Positions 19,513 through 30,346 are shown, numbered from the stretch's first letter. The stretch: 64,000 nucleotides of DNA from Minwuia sp. (GCA_029213165.1 JARGNO010000003.1:53980-117979), one strand, 5' to 3'. Notes: generated by a model from the sequence alone, not told the origin. Numbers and translations: made by a program.

Positions 19513-20786
19513 AACGCGTGCTCTGCATCTCCCCGCATTTCCCCCCGGTCAATGCGGCTGACATGCACCGGCTGCGGCAGTCCCTGCCCTGGATGCGGGC
19601 GAATGGCTGGGAACCGGTTGTCTTTGCGGTCGATCCGGCAGACTGCGAGACAGCGTCCGATCCATTGCTGCTCAGGACCATTCCTGACGACGTCGAAGTG
19701 CATCACGTTCGGGCCTTCTCACCGCGCCTGACGCGCAAGGTAGGGCTTGGCAATCTCGGGTTTCGCTGCTGGTTGCAGTTGCGGCGCGCCGTGGATGCCT
19801 ATCTGTCGCGCCACCGCGTTGACCTGATCTTCTTCACGACAACGGTGTTCACGGCCATCGCCCACGGTCCGCACTGGAAACGGAAATTCGGTGTTCCCTT
19901 TGTGGTGGACCTGCAGGATCCGTGGCGCAACGACTACTATCTCTCGCTGCCGCGCGAGAAACGACCGCGCAAGTTCGCCTTCGACTACTGGCAGAAGTCC
20001 AGGCTGGAAGCCCGCACGATGCCGGAAGCCGCCGGGGTGCTGGCAGTGTCGGAGCCCTATATCCGCACCGTGCAGGAACGCTATCCTGCGCTTCGCGGCA
20101 GGCCCGAACTGACCCTGCCCTTCGCGGCTGCCCTCGGCGACATGGACATTGCGCGAACCCTTCCAGAGGTCAGGACCGGGGCGTCTGGGGGCACGTCACA
20201 GGTTGTCGTGCGCTATGTCGGCAGGGGTGGACCGGACATGGCGAAGGCGCTGACAATCCTGTTCCGTGCACTCCGCCGCGAGACCTTCAGTCGATTGCGG
20301 TTCGAGTTCTATGGCACCAGCTATGCGCGCGCTGGCCATGGCGTACGGACGATCCTGCCGGTGGCGGTGCAGGAAGGTGTCGCGGACCAGGTTCGCGAGA
20401 TACCGGACCGCCTGCCCTATTTCGTGTCGCTGCGTCACCTGCTGGATGCCGATGCGCTCGTCATCATCGGCTCCGACGATGCCGCCTACACTGCATCGAA
20501 GGTCTATCCCTATGCACTGGCCGGTCGCCCGTTGCTCTCCATCTTTCACGAGTCCAGCACCGCCGCAGAGTTTGTCCGGAACACCAATGCGGGAACGGTG
20601 GCGACATTCGGGACGGGCGACGACAGAGAGAATGCAGTGGATTGCGCGTACAGGGCACTGTCCGCGATGGTCCTTGATCCGCCAACCGTCGTCCTGGACC
20701 AGCAGGCTTTCGCCCCTTTCACTGCCGAGATGATGACCAGAAGGCTGTGTCATCTTTTCGAAACATCAATTGCGGGGCTTCGTTGA
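19509..20786 (+). CDS. Glycosyltransferase (GT4-like)
   Basis: LKRVLCISPHFPPVNAADMHRLRQSLPWMRANGWEPVVFAV; TTG start. Confidence 0.72.
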   Translation: MKRVLCISPHFPPVNAADMHRLRQSLPWMRANGWEPVVFAVDPADCETASDPLLLRTIPDDVEVHHVRAFSPRLTRKVGLGNLGFRCWLQLRRAVDAYLSRHRVDLIFFTTTVFTAIAHGPHWKRKFGVPFVVDLQDPWRNDYYLSLPREKRPRKFAFDYWQKSRLEARTMPEAAGVLAVSEPYIRTVQERYPALRGRPELTLPFAAALGDMDIARTLPEVRTGASGGTSQVVVRYVGRGGPDMAKALTILFRALRRETFSRLRFEFYGTSYARAGHGVRTILPVAVQEGVADQVREIPDRLPYFVSLRHLLDADALVIIGSDDAAYTASKVYPYALAGRPLLSIFHESSTAAEFVRNTNAGTVATFGTGDDRENAVDCAYRALSAMVLDPPTVVLDQQAFAPFTAEMMTRRLCHLFETSIAGLR

Positions 20787-21961
20787 CCCGCACGAGACTG
20801 GCCATCGTCAGCAGTCACCCGATCCAGTACAACGCTCCACTGTTTCAGGAACTTGCCCGGAATTCGCCTCTGGAGATCCGGCTGTTCTATTGCTGGGAAG
20901 GGCCCGGCGGGACCATCGATCGCGAATTTGGCCGCCAGGTCATCTGGGATATCCCCCTGCTGGACGGCTATGACTGGGAGATCGTGCCGAATGTGTCCGC
21001 CGATCCGGGCACACACCACTTCAACGGGCTGAACAATCCGGAGATGGTCGACAGGATCAGCCGCTGGCAACCGGATGCCGTTCTGGTCTACGGCTGGGCC
21101 TGGCGCACGAACCTTCGTGTCTTGCGGCATTTCCACGGTCAGACGCCGATATTGTTCCGCGGTGACTCTACCCTCGCCTCCGTGCGTGGTCCCCGTCTCA
21201 AACGGTGGCTCAGAAGGCCCGTGCTGAGGTGGGTCTACAGCCATGTCGACATTGCCCTGACACCAGGCACGCGCAACAGTGAATACCTTCGGCATATGGG
21301 TTTGCCGATGGACCGGATCAGCCATATGCCGCATTCAATCGACACGGAGCGCTTTGGCACGACTTCCGGCGCCGTGCCGAACTTGCGCAATCACGAACGC
21401 GCACAGCTCGGAATTGGCGAGCACGATCCGGTCTTTCTCTATGCAGGGAAGTTCGTTTCCCACAAGCGGGTGGATACACTGATCGATGCCTTCCGGAAGG
21501 TCGCCAATGCCGTCCCAGGCGCGCATCTGGTCCTGGCCGGCGACGGGGCAGGCAAAACGGCCCTGGATGCCCAGGCAAGGGACCTGTCCAATGTTCATTT
21601 CCCGGGCTTCAGGAACCAGAGCGCGATGCCTGGCCTGTATCAGATGGCGGACGTATTCGTTCTGCCTTCCAGCAGCGAAACCTGGGGACTGAGCGTGAAT
21701 GAGGCACTCACTGCAGGCTGCATGGCCATTGCTAGCGATCAGGTTGGCTGCGCCCCCGACCTGCTCGCGGACACGACATATGGCCGGATTTTCCCTTGCG
21801 GCGATGTCGATACGCTGGCAAGGATCATGATCTCGATCGCTGAAGATCCTGCTGCGCTGTATCTGAACGGTCGCCAGGCGGCCAAGGCAAGCAGCAACTG
21901 GTCGACATATGCGGCATCGACCGCCCTGCAGAGCGCCATTGCGAAACTGGTCCTTCATTGA
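20783..21961 (+). CDS. Glycosyltransferase family 4
   Basis: RLAIVSSHPIQYNAPLFQELA; VFLYAGKFVSHKRVDTLIDAFRKV; FVLPSSSETWGLSVNEALTAGC; TTG start. Confidence 0.83.
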   Translation: MTRTRLAIVSSHPIQYNAPLFQELARNSPLEIRLFYCWEGPGGTIDREFGRQVIWDIPLLDGYDWEIVPNVSADPGTHHFNGLNNPEMVDRISRWQPDAVLVYGWAWRTNLRVLRHFHGQTPILFRGDSTLASVRGPRLKRWLRRPVLRWVYSHVDIALTPGTRNSEYLRHMGLPMDRISHMPHSIDTERFGTTSGAVPNLRNHERAQLGIGEHDPVFLYAGKFVSHKRVDTLIDAFRKVANAVPGAHLVLAGDGAGKTALDAQARDLSNVHFPGFRNQSAMPGLYQMADVFVLPSSSETWGLSVNEALTAGCMAIASDQVGCAPDLLADTTYGRIFPCGDVDTLARIMISIAEDPAALYLNGRQAAKASSNWSTYAASTALQSAIAKLVLH

Positions 21962-21971
21962 GAGTAGCTAG

Positions 21972-23360
21972 ATGACCTCGACCGAGAATCTGCAGCATCC
22001 GTCAACCGAAATGCAGGCACCGACAACGACATTGCCTGTAAACCTGATAGCCGGTGCCCTGACGACTGCCGTGGCGCTGGCTTTCGATGTCGAGATTCTG
22101 GCATCCATTGGACTTGGGCTGTTTGCCTATACACTTTTCTGGTTCGTCAATGCGACCGGCAAGGAAATAGCCATAGGTCCAGTCGTATCCATGATTGCTA
22201 CGGCGCAATGGATTGTCGGACCCTATTTTGCGTATTATCATGACGCTGTGACCTACAAATATCGAATGTACGTCGATGAAGAGTCTTATTTTCTTTACGT
22301 TGTACCATCTTTGATTTTATTCGTTCTTTCTGTGCGAATTTTTTCACCAAACATCAACATAGATCAAATTAGAAATTACATAAACAGAACCTCAATTCTT
22401 AATTCGACAAATATTTATTACATTTTCCTGATCGGCGTAGTAGCACATATTGCCACGCCGAATTTGCCATTTTCATTGCGCTTCATACTTTTCCTCATTT
22501 CACAATTCACATTTATCGCATCCATCTACATGATGGTTCTTCGAATAAAATTTCGATGGGTATGCCTTTCAATATCATTCATCCTTCTCGCAAACAGCTC
22601 TCTGGAATACAGTTTTTTTCATATCCTCCTGCTTTGGTCAGCCCTCATCGCGTCATATGTTTGTGCGGAACTGAGAATAAAATTCCGAACAAAATTCCTT
22701 GTCTTCCTTGGCTGTATCCTGCTCGTTACTCAACTACAGGCAGCCAAGTCAGAATATCGCCTCCGCATCATTCAGGATCCGAGCAAATCCGGGATATTCA
22801 CACTGATGGATGCAATGGTTGAGAACTCCCTTTTTCAGAATTCCGAGTTTTCTTCAGCCAGCACAACGGGTGGAGCACTGAACGCTCGCCTGAATCAGGG
22901 ATGGATCATCAGCGCCGTGATGAGTTATGTTCCTGCAGTTCATGATTTTGAAAACGGCGATACAATATTACGCGCACTTCAGGAAAGTCTCCTGCCTAGA
23001 TTCTTGTTTGAAAAACGCGCCGTGAATGTATCCGACGGATTTGAGAAATATACCGGACTCAGAGTTTCGAATGATACTTCATTTGGAATCAGCATTGTCG
23101 GCGAGGCATGGGCGAATTTTGGCTATTACGGCATCTTTTTCATGGGAATATTTGGGGCGTTCTATGGATCAATCATTCGATTGACATTCATCATTGCACG
23201 ACGATTCCCGACCGTGATCTTCTGGATACCCTTGATCTTTCTTCAGGCCACCAAGGCCGAGACCGAAACCGTCGTCGTGCTGAACCACATCGTGAAGTCG
23301 GGTGCCCTGGTCGCGATGATCTATATCATGGCCTACAAGGTCCTGAAGTGGCGCATCTGA
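21972..23360 (+). CDS. Polytopic membrane protein, possible O-antigen polymerase (Wzy-like)
   Basis: Many hydrophobic segments; AT-rich; central large hydrophilic segment; position in glycan locus. Confidence 0.5.
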   Translation: MTSTENLQHPSTEMQAPTTTLPVNLIAGALTTAVALAFDVEILASIGLGLFAYTLFWFVNATGKEIAIGPVVSMIATAQWIVGPYFAYYHDAVTYKYRMYVDEESYFLYVVPSLILFVLSVRIFSPNINIDQIRNYINRTSILNSTNIYYIFLIGVVAHIATPNLPFSLRFILFLISQFTFIASIYMMVLRIKFRWVCLSISFILLANSSLEYSFFHILLLWSALIASYVCAELRIKFRTKFLVFLGCILLVTQLQAAKSEYRLRIIQDPSKSGIFTLMDAMVENSLFQNSEFSSASTTGGALNARLNQGWIISAVMSYVPAVHDFENGDTILRALQESLLPRFLFEKRAVNVSDGFEKYTGLRVSNDTSFGISIVGEAWANFGYYGIFFMGIFGAFYGSIIRLTFIIARRFPTVIFWIPLIFLQATKAETETVVVLNHIVKSGALVAMIYIMAYKVLKWRI

Positions 23361-23395
23361 CCTCCGTGTTTCGTGAGAGTGTGTAGCCGGACCGG

Positions 23396-24517
23396 ATGCG
23401 CATCTTCCTGTCATCGGGCAGTTTCGACCGCAGCTACGGGGGGCCCGCCTATTCGGTTTCCAGACTCGGACGGGCGCTGGCCGACGCTGGTGTCAGTGTC
23501 GGGCTGTGGGCACCCGATGGCAGCGCCGTTCGATCCGATGTCGTCCGCGGCTCCGAACATCAGGGCATGGACAGACTGATCCGGCTGGAAGGCTCCCTGC
23601 AGGCAGCACTGGAAGCCTTTGGTAATGTCGATGTCTTTCATGACAGCGGCCTGTGGTGGTCGCACAATCATGCGATCAGCCGTCATGCGCGGCAGTCCGG
23701 GACTCCGGTCGTCGTCAGCACCCGTGGAATGCTTGCCCCCTGGGCGATGCGACACAAGCACTGGCGCAAGAAGGTTGCCTGGCAGCTTTATCAGCGCCGG
23801 GACCTGATGCATGCGGCTGCCATCCACGCCACCTCGCCGGAGGAAGCCGGCCATGTTGCAGCCCTGAACCTCGGGCACACGGCCACGCTGATCCCGAATG
23901 GCGCCGATCTGCCGACAGAACTGCCACCAACCGATACCGGCGACGGGAGGGCGCGCAGAACTGCTGTCTTCCTGGGTCGCCTGCATCCGGTCAAGGGACT
24001 GCCGCTGGCACTGGAGGCATGGCAACGGGTTCGCCCGGACGGCTGGGATTTCGCGATCGCCGGGCCGGATGAGGATGGCTATCGCGCCGTGTTGCAGGAC
24101 CTGATCGCGAAGCTGGCCCTTGACGACTGCGTCAGGCTGACCGGCGCTGTTGATGGCGATGCCAAGACCGACCTGTTGCGCAGGGCCGATCTGTTCCTGC
24201 TGCCCAGCCATTCCGAGAGTTTCGGGATGGTGGTTGCGGAGGCTCTGGCCCACAGCCTGCCCGTTTTGACCACTCATGCGGTTCCATGGCCGGATCTGGA
24301 ACGGACAGACTGCGGATGGCGCGTGCCGGCAAGTGTCTCGGGGCTAGCTGACGGGCTTTCTGCCGCCACGGCCCTGTCCGATCAGGAAAGGGCTGCCATG
24401 GGTGACCGGGGACATGACCTGATCCGCACCCAGTACAGTTGGGAATCGGTGGCGCGGCGGTTTCTCGATCTCTATTCATCCGTTCTGACCGGTTTCAACA
24501 CAGGGAAAGTTGCATGA
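23396..24517 (+). CDS. Glycosyltransferase family 4
   Basis: GGPAYSVSRLGRALADAG; AVFLGRLHPVKGLPLALEAW; LFLLPSHSESFGMVVAEALAHSLPVLT. Confidence 0.88.
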   Translation: MRIFLSSGSFDRSYGGPAYSVSRLGRALADAGVSVGLWAPDGSAVRSDVVRGSEHQGMDRLIRLEGSLQAALEAFGNVDVFHDSGLWWSHNHAISRHARQSGTPVVVSTRGMLAPWAMRHKHWRKKVAWQLYQRRDLMHAAAIHATSPEEAGHVAALNLGHTATLIPNGADLPTELPPTDTGDGRARRTAVFLGRLHPVKGLPLALEAWQRVRPDGWDFAIAGPDEDGYRAVLQDLIAKLALDDCVRLTGAVDGDAKTDLLRRADLFLLPSHSESFGMVVAEALAHSLPVLTTHAVPWPDLERTDCGWRVPASVSGLADGLSAATALSDQERAAMGDRGHDLIRTQYSWESVARRFLDLYSSVLTGFNTGKVA

Positions 24518-26265
24518 TCATCCTTGGCGTGAACGCCTTTCACGGTGACAGCTCGGCCTGTCTGGTCCGTGACGGCAAACTGGTCGCCGCGCTGGAAGAG
24601 GAACGCCTGCGCCGGGTCAAGCACTGGGCGGGCTTCCCCTCGGAATCCATTCGCTACTGCCTGGACGAAGCAGGTCTGAAGATCGGCGACGTCGATGTGC
24701 TGGCCGTCAATCAGGACAGCAAGGCCAGCCTGCCGCGCAAGATCGGCTATGTGCTGCGCAAGCGGCCGGACCTGAGCCTGGTGCTGGACCGCATCCGCAA
24801 TCGCCATGCCCGGCGCAGCCTGCCCGAACTGATTGACGACGCCTTTCCTGGGGAGAAATTCGGGGGCGAGATCCGGAATATCGAGCACCATCGCGCGCAT
24901 CTGTCATCCGCGTTCCACGTCTCGCCGTTCGAGGAAGCGACGGTCATTTCCGTCGACGGGTTCGGCGATTTCTCCAGCGGGGCCTGGGGCATCGGGCGCG
25001 GAACGGATATCAGCATGGAGGGGAAGGTCTATTTCCCCCACTCGCTGGGTATCTTCTATCAGGCGCTGACGCAGTATCTCGGCTTCCGACACTATGGCGA
25101 CGAGTACAAGGTCATGGGTCTGGCCCCCTATGGCCAGCCGACCCTGATGGACGCGATGCGCCAGATCGTGAAGCTGCAGACGGATGGCGGATACCAGCTC
25201 AACCTCAGCTACTTCCGCCACCACAAGGAAGGCGTGCAGTACGAGTGGAAATCAGGCATTCCGGAGGTCGGAACCCTGTTCTCTGACGCGCTGGAAGACC
25301 TGCTGGGTCCGACCCGGGAGCCGAAGGCGGAGATCAGCCAGCGGCACTATGACATCGCCCGCTCTGTCCAGGCGATGTACGAGGAAGCCTTCTTCAACCT
25401 GCTGAATACCCTGCAACCCCGCCATGGGCTGAAGACACTTTGTCTGGCCGGAGGCTGCGCCATGAATTCCGTCGCCAACGGCAAGGTCCGGCGCCAGACA
25501 GCCTACCAGAAGGTCTATATCCAGTCCGCCGCGGGCGATGCAGGTGGCGCCATCGGCGCAGCCTATGCCGCCTGGCATGACACAGGGGCTCCGCGCGGCT
25601 TCGTCATGGATCATGCCTATTGGGGACCGGCCTATGGTGTGGAAACCGTGGAAGCCGTGCTGCGCGACAACCAGGACGCCATCGCGACCGCCAACTGTAC
25701 CGTCACGATCCACGCCCGGCAGAGTGACCTCTATACCCATACAGCGAAGGCCATTGCCGATGGCAAGGTCATCGGCTGGTTCCAGGGCCGGCTGGAATGG
25801 GGACCGCGGGCGCTGGGCAACCGTTCCATTCTCTGCGACCCACGCCGGGGCGACATGAAGGCGGTACTGAACGCCAAGATCAAGAAGCGGGAGAGTTTTC
25901 GCCCCTTCGCGCCTTCGATCCTTTCAGAACATGTCCCGGACTGGTTCGAGGAGGATGACAATGTCCCCTTCATGATGCAGGTCTTCCAGATCCGCGAGCC
26001 CAGGCGTGCCGAAATTCCGGCAGTCACCCATGTCGATGGTTCCGGACGGCTGCAGACCGTGCACCAGTCGGCCAACCCACGCTATCACGCACTGATCTCC
26101 GCATTTCACGACCTGACGGGTGTGCCGATCCTGCTGAACACCTCGTTCAACGAGAACGAGCCGGTGGTCTGCCACCCGCAGGAAGCACTGGACTGCTTCC
26201 TGCGCACCGACATGGATGTCCTGGTTCTGGGCGACACCATCATCGAGCGTCAACGCGACACCTGA
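24514..26265 (+). CDS. Carbamoyltransferase, NodU/CmcH family
   Basis: ILGVNAFHGDSSACLVRDGKLVAALEEERLRRVKHWAGFPSESI; LCLAGGCAMNSVANGK; EWGPRALGNRSILCDPR; LNTSFNENEPVVC. Confidence 0.93.
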   Translation: MIILGVNAFHGDSSACLVRDGKLVAALEEERLRRVKHWAGFPSESIRYCLDEAGLKIGDVDVLAVNQDSKASLPRKIGYVLRKRPDLSLVLDRIRNRHARRSLPELIDDAFPGEKFGGEIRNIEHHRAHLSSAFHVSPFEEATVISVDGFGDFSSGAWGIGRGTDISMEGKVYFPHSLGIFYQALTQYLGFRHYGDEYKVMGLAPYGQPTLMDAMRQIVKLQTDGGYQLNLSYFRHHKEGVQYEWKSGIPEVGTLFSDALEDLLGPTREPKAEISQRHYDIARSVQAMYEEAFFNLLNTLQPRHGLKTLCLAGGCAMNSVANGKVRRQTAYQKVYIQSAAGDAGGAIGAAYAAWHDTGAPRGFVMDHAYWGPAYGVETVEAVLRDNQDAIATANCTVTIHARQSDLYTHTAKAIADGKVIGWFQGRLEWGPRALGNRSILCDPRRGDMKAVLNAKIKKRESFRPFAPSILSEHVPDWFEEDDNVPFMMQVFQIREPRRAEIPAVTHVDGSGRLQTVHQSANPRYHALISAFHDLTGVPILLNTSFNENEPVVCHPQEALDCFLRTDMDVLVLGDTIIERQRDT

Positions 26266-26268
26266 AGC

Positions 26269-27699
26269 TCATACGGCCTTTGCCACAGGGTCCACGCGGC
26301 GCAGTTCCCTGCATGTGTCCTGCCGCAGGACCTCCCCCATCAGGACCAGGGAAGGCTGTTCTTGATCAAGTTCACCGATCGAAGTCGCGGCCTCAGCCAG
26401 TGTCGAATGCACCCAGGCCTCATCGGGTCGGGAAATGCTGACCCCGACTGATACGGGTGTCGAGGCACAGGCGCCCCGCGCCATGGCCTCCGCACTGAAG
26501 GCCGCCAGGCGGCCACGCCCCATGTAGAGTGCGATGGTCGTCCGCTCGGAAGCGACCGCCTGCCAGTCGATCTCCGCCGGGCCGTCTCCTCTCCCATGAC
26601 CTGAAACATAAAGAAGCTGCCGACCGAAATGCCGGTCGGTCAGTGTCTTGCCGATGCTGGCCGCAGCCGCCGAGGCGGTGGTGATGCCAGGCACGATGCT
26701 GACATCAATCCCGGCGTCTCGCAGTGCCCGCACCTCTTCCCCGCCACGGCTGAAGATTGCAGGGTCTCCCGCCTTCAGCCGGACAACGTGCTTCCCCTCC
26801 CCCGCGAACCGGATCATCAGACGATTGATCTCTTCCTGCTTGCAGGATGGACGCCCGCCGCGCTTGCCAACCGGCATCCGCTGCGCCTCCCGCCGGGCCA
26901 GTTCCAGGATATCGTCGGAAACCAGTGCGTCGAACAGCACCACATCCGCATCCTGCAGCGCCCGGATCGCCTTCACAGTCAGCAGATCCGGATCACCCGG
27001 ACCGGCGCCGACCAGCGTGACCCGCCCGCTCTCTCCCCCGAAGACCGGCATGGCATCGTTCGCGACTGCCGGCAGTTCCGCGCCGGACATTGCGGTGTCG
27101 GCAAAGCGGGTCCACCAGGCGCGGCGCAGGCTGGGCAGTGGCAGCGCAGTCCTGACCGTTGCACGCATCGCCCGCGCCCACATACCCCATGCGCCAAGGT
27201 TGCGCGGCAGCAGACGCTCCACCTTCTGCCGGATCGCCTGCCCCAGAACCGGGGCGGTGCCATCGGTGGAGATACCAACCACGACAGGCGAACGATTGAC
27301 GATGGATCCGAACTGCACGGTGCAGAACGCCGGGCGGTCGATCTGGTTGATCGGCACACCCCGTGCGACCGCCGCATCAAACAGCGCCCTTGCCTGCGTC
27401 TCCGCCTCGACATCCGCGACGACCAGCGCGAACTCCGACAGCCGGGCAAGGACGGCATCGAATTCCGACCGCAGCAGCGCATGCTGCATGATCAACGCCC
27501 TGACTTCCGCGACCGGGCGTTCGGCAACCAGCGTCGGCACCGCTCCGGTAGCCAGCAGCAGTTCCAGCTTCCACGCCACGGCTTCGGAGCCACCGACAAC
27601 CAGAACGGGGCGGTCCTGCAACCGATGGAACAAGGGCAGCACAGCGATCGGCGCGATGCGCTCCACCGCTTTCTCAGACAGCTTCCGCGACCTGCGCAT
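26269..27699 (-). CDS. cysG: Siroheme synthase CysG (uroporphyrinogen-III C-methyltransferase / precorrin-2 dehydrogenase)
   Basis: N-terminal RPVLVVGGSEAVAWKLELLLATGA; C-terminal VTLVGAGPGDPDLLTVKAIRALQDADVVLFDALVSDDIL. Confidence 0.93.
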   Translation of the reverse strand: MRRSRKLSEKAVERIAPIAVLPLFHRLQDRPVLVVGGSEAVAWKLELLLATGAVPTLVAERPVAEVRALIMQHALLRSEFDAVLARLSEFALVVADVEAETQARALFDAAVARGVPINQIDRPAFCTVQFGSIVNRSPVVVGISTDGTAPVLGQAIRQKVERLLPRNLGAWGMWARAMRATVRTALPLPSLRRAWWTRFADTAMSGAELPAVANDAMPVFGGESGRVTLVGAGPGDPDLLTVKAIRALQDADVVLFDALVSDDILELARREAQRMPVGKRGGRPSCKQEEINRLMIRFAGEGKHVVRLKAGDPAIFSRGGEEVRALRDAGIDVSIVPGITTASAAAASIGKTLTDRHFGRQLLYVSGHGRGDGPAEIDWQAVASERTTIALYMGRGRLAAFSAEAMARGACASTPVSVGVSISRPDEAWVHSTLAEAATSIGELDQEQPSLVLMGEVLRQDTCRELRRVDPVAKAV

Positions 27700-30346
27700 T
27701 GCTCAGCAGCCTCCCGATCTCGCTCTGGCACGACCCGCATCCGGTTCCCGCGCCCGTGACCTTACCAACAGCCTGGACACTGCAGGCACCACCTGCGACT
27801 GCCGCGCTGATGGCGCGGGTGCCCACGTTGTTGCAGGCACAGACCATGACCCCGGGCCCCGCGTTCGCGTCTGCCGGGCGACCGGCCAGCAGACGGGCAC
27901 GTTGCGCAACCTCGTCGAATGTCTCGCCGAGACAGGAGAGCAGCCATTCACGCTCGACAGCGACCGGGGCAGGGGCGGCGAGGAACGCGCCGATCAACCG
28001 GTTCCGTCGGAAGGCGGCCAGCCGATAGAGGCCGAGGTGGTTGTCCAGAAACTGCAACCGCTCCAGCCCGTCCCCGGATGCAAGGCCAAGGAAGCGGTCG
28101 GTCAGCCGGGATTCCGGAACATCGCCGCGCCCTGCGCATTCGAATCTGTAGCCAGCCCCTGACCGAACAGCGGCCCAATAGTCGGTGCCTGCAAGGTCGG
28201 GGCGTTCGAGACTGGCACCGAAACCGTACCAGTCGGCCTCGTGGCGTTGCACCGACACGCGGGACGACTTCAGGGCGGGCTGACCGGACACGGGATCGAC
28301 GACACCTCGCACCAGCGCATCGACTCTGGCCGTCACAGCCGTCTGGCCCGTCCAGTGCATCGGGCTGAAGACCGTGCCTGGCTGCTGCGCGTCCGTGATC
28401 AGTGCCCGCGCCACCAGCCGTCCGCAGTCATTCGAGAGCCGGACGAGATCTGCTGCCCTGATGCCTGTACGCTTCGCATCAGCCGGATGCAGCGCCACAT
28501 ACGGCTCAGCCAGATGCTGGGAGAGCCGGGCAGACCGGCCGGTGCGTGTCATCGTGTGCCATTGGTCCCGCACCCGCCCCGTGTTCAGGACGAAAGTCGC
28601 GGAATCTGCCCCAACCGGCGCAGGTGAAAGGGTCGGGACGAACCGTGCCTTCCGGTCAGGCGTAAAGAACCGGCCATCCGAGAGGATCTGTCCATCTTGG
28701 CGCGACGACTGGTTCGGGACCGGCCATTGCACCGGCGACAGACGGTCAAACCCGCCGCGCCCCAGCCCGACAAGTCCGCCGATATCGAAATCACGCTGCC
28801 CGACATTGTCCAGGGCAGAGAGCCGGGCATGTTCGTCGAAGATCGCGGCAGGTCCGGAGTAATCGAAGGCCTGCCGGAACCCCATTGCCTTGGCGACATC
28901 ACAGATGATGCGCCAGTCCGGGCGGGCTGCGCCGGGCAGCGGGCGAAAGCCGCGCTGCCGACTGATACGGCGTTCGGAGTTGGTGACGGTTCCGTCCTTC
29001 TCGCTCCAGCTCGCGGCAGGCATCAGGACATCGGCAACTTCGACGGTATCGGTGCGCCGCTCGACATCGGACACGACGACCAGCGGACAGGCCTTCAGCG
29101 CGCGGCGCACCCGATCAGCATCCGGCATGGTGACCGCCGGATTGGTGGCCATGATCCAGACAGCCCTGATCCGGCCGGCCTCGATCGCGTCGAACAGGTC
29201 AACCGCCTTCAGTCCGGCCCGCGTGGCCATGGCAGGGGCCTGCCAGAACCGCTGTACCCGCGCCCGGTCCTCCGGATTCTCGATCTCCATGTGTGCGGCA
29301 AGTTGGTTGGCAAGCCCGCCGACCTCCCGCCCCCCCATCGCGTTCGGTTGGCCGGTGATGGAGAATGGCCCCATGCCGGGACGCCCGACACGTCCGGTAA
29401 GCAGATGGCAATTGATGATGGCATTCACCCGATCCGTGCCGTCTGCCGCCTGGTTCACTCCCTGACTGAAGACAGTCACGGTCTTGCGGTGCGCTGCAAA
29501 CATTTCCCGGAACGCCGCAATCTGCGCCCGGCTGAGACCCGTCAGCGCTTCTGTCTCAGCCTGCTGCGTCACCTCGGCCGTGCGCAGGGCGTCTTCCAGC
29601 CCATTGGTATGCTGCGCCACGAAGGCCGCATCGGCATGTCCCTGCTCCGCCAGCCAGACGAGCAGATTGCTGAACAGCGCAACGTCGCCGCCGCTGCGGA
29701 TCGGCAGGTGCAGATCTGCAAGTTCCGCCGTCGGTGTCCGTCGCGGGTCGATGACAACGATCTTCATTCCGGGTCGCGCATTCCGCGCCGCCAGCAGCCG
29801 CTGGAACAGCACCGGATGACACCAGGCCAGGTTGGAGCCAACCAGAACGACCAGATCCGCCTGCTCCAGATCCCCATAGGAAACCGGCACGACGTCGGCG
29901 CCGAAAGCCCGCTTGTGCCCAGCCACTGCGGAGGCCATGCAGAGACGGGAATTGGTGTCGATATTGCCCGAGCCGATGAAGCCCTTCATCAGCTTGTTGG
30001 CGACGTAGTAGTCCTCCGTCAGCAACTGGCCGGAAACATAGAAGGCGACCGAGTCGGGGCCATGTTCCGCGATCGTGCGACTGAATCCGTCCGCGACCCT
30101 TGCGATGGCTTCATCCCATGTTGCGGGCTGCCCATCGATCTCCGGTGCCAGCAGTCGCCCATCCAGCCCCAGGGTCTCCCCGAGCGCCGCCCCCTTCGAG
30201 CACAGACGACCGAAATTCGCCGGGTGATCCGGATCCCCCTTTATCTCCACCGAGCCATCGGGTCTGGCGGTGGCCAGCACGCCACAGCCCACCCCGCAAT
30301 AGGGGCAGGTGGTGCGCACGATGGGGGACGCGGCGCTGTCAGGCAT
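27674..30346 (-). CDS. nasA: Assimilatory nitrate reductase catalytic subunit with C-terminal BFD-like [2Fe-2S] domain
   Basis: RTTCPYCGVGCGVLATA, Mo-bisMGD motifs, C-terminal VCACNNVGTRAISAAV...GTGCGSCQSEIGRLL. Confidence 0.93.
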   Translation of the reverse strand: MPDSAASPIVRTTCPYCGVGCGVLATARPDGSVEIKGDPDHPANFGRLCSKGAALGETLGLDGRLLAPEIDGQPATWDEAIARVADGFSRTIAEHGPDSVAFYVSGQLLTEDYYVANKLMKGFIGSGNIDTNSRLCMASAVAGHKRAFGADVVPVSYGDLEQADLVVLVGSNLAWCHPVLFQRLLAARNARPGMKIVVIDPRRTPTAELADLHLPIRSGGDVALFSNLLVWLAEQGHADAAFVAQHTNGLEDALRTAEVTQQAETEALTGLSRAQIAAFREMFAAHRKTVTVFSQGVNQAADGTDRVNAIINCHLLTGRVGRPGMGPFSITGQPNAMGGREVGGLANQLAAHMEIENPEDRARVQRFWQAPAMATRAGLKAVDLFDAIEAGRIRAVWIMATNPAVTMPDADRVRRALKACPLVVVSDVERRTDTVEVADVLMPAASWSEKDGTVTNSERRISRQRGFRPLPGAARPDWRIICDVAKAMGFRQAFDYSGPAAIFDEHARLSALDNVGQRDFDIGGLVGLGRGGFDRLSPVQWPVPNQSSRQDGQILSDGRFFTPDRKARFVPTLSPAPVGADSATFVLNTGRVRDQWHTMTRTGRSARLSQHLAEPYVALHPADAKRTGIRAADLVRLSNDCGRLVARALITDAQQPGTVFSPMHWTGQTAVTARVDALVRGVVDPVSGQPALKSSRVSVQRHEADWYGFGASLERPDLAGTDYWAAVRSGAGYRFECAGRGDVPESRLTDRFLGLASGDGLERLQFLDNHLGLYRLAAFRRNRLIGAFLAAPAPVAVEREWLLSCLGETFDEVAQRARLLAGRPADANAGPGVMVCACNNVGTRAISAAVAGGACSVQAVGKVTGAGTGCGSCQSEIGRLLSNAQVAEAV

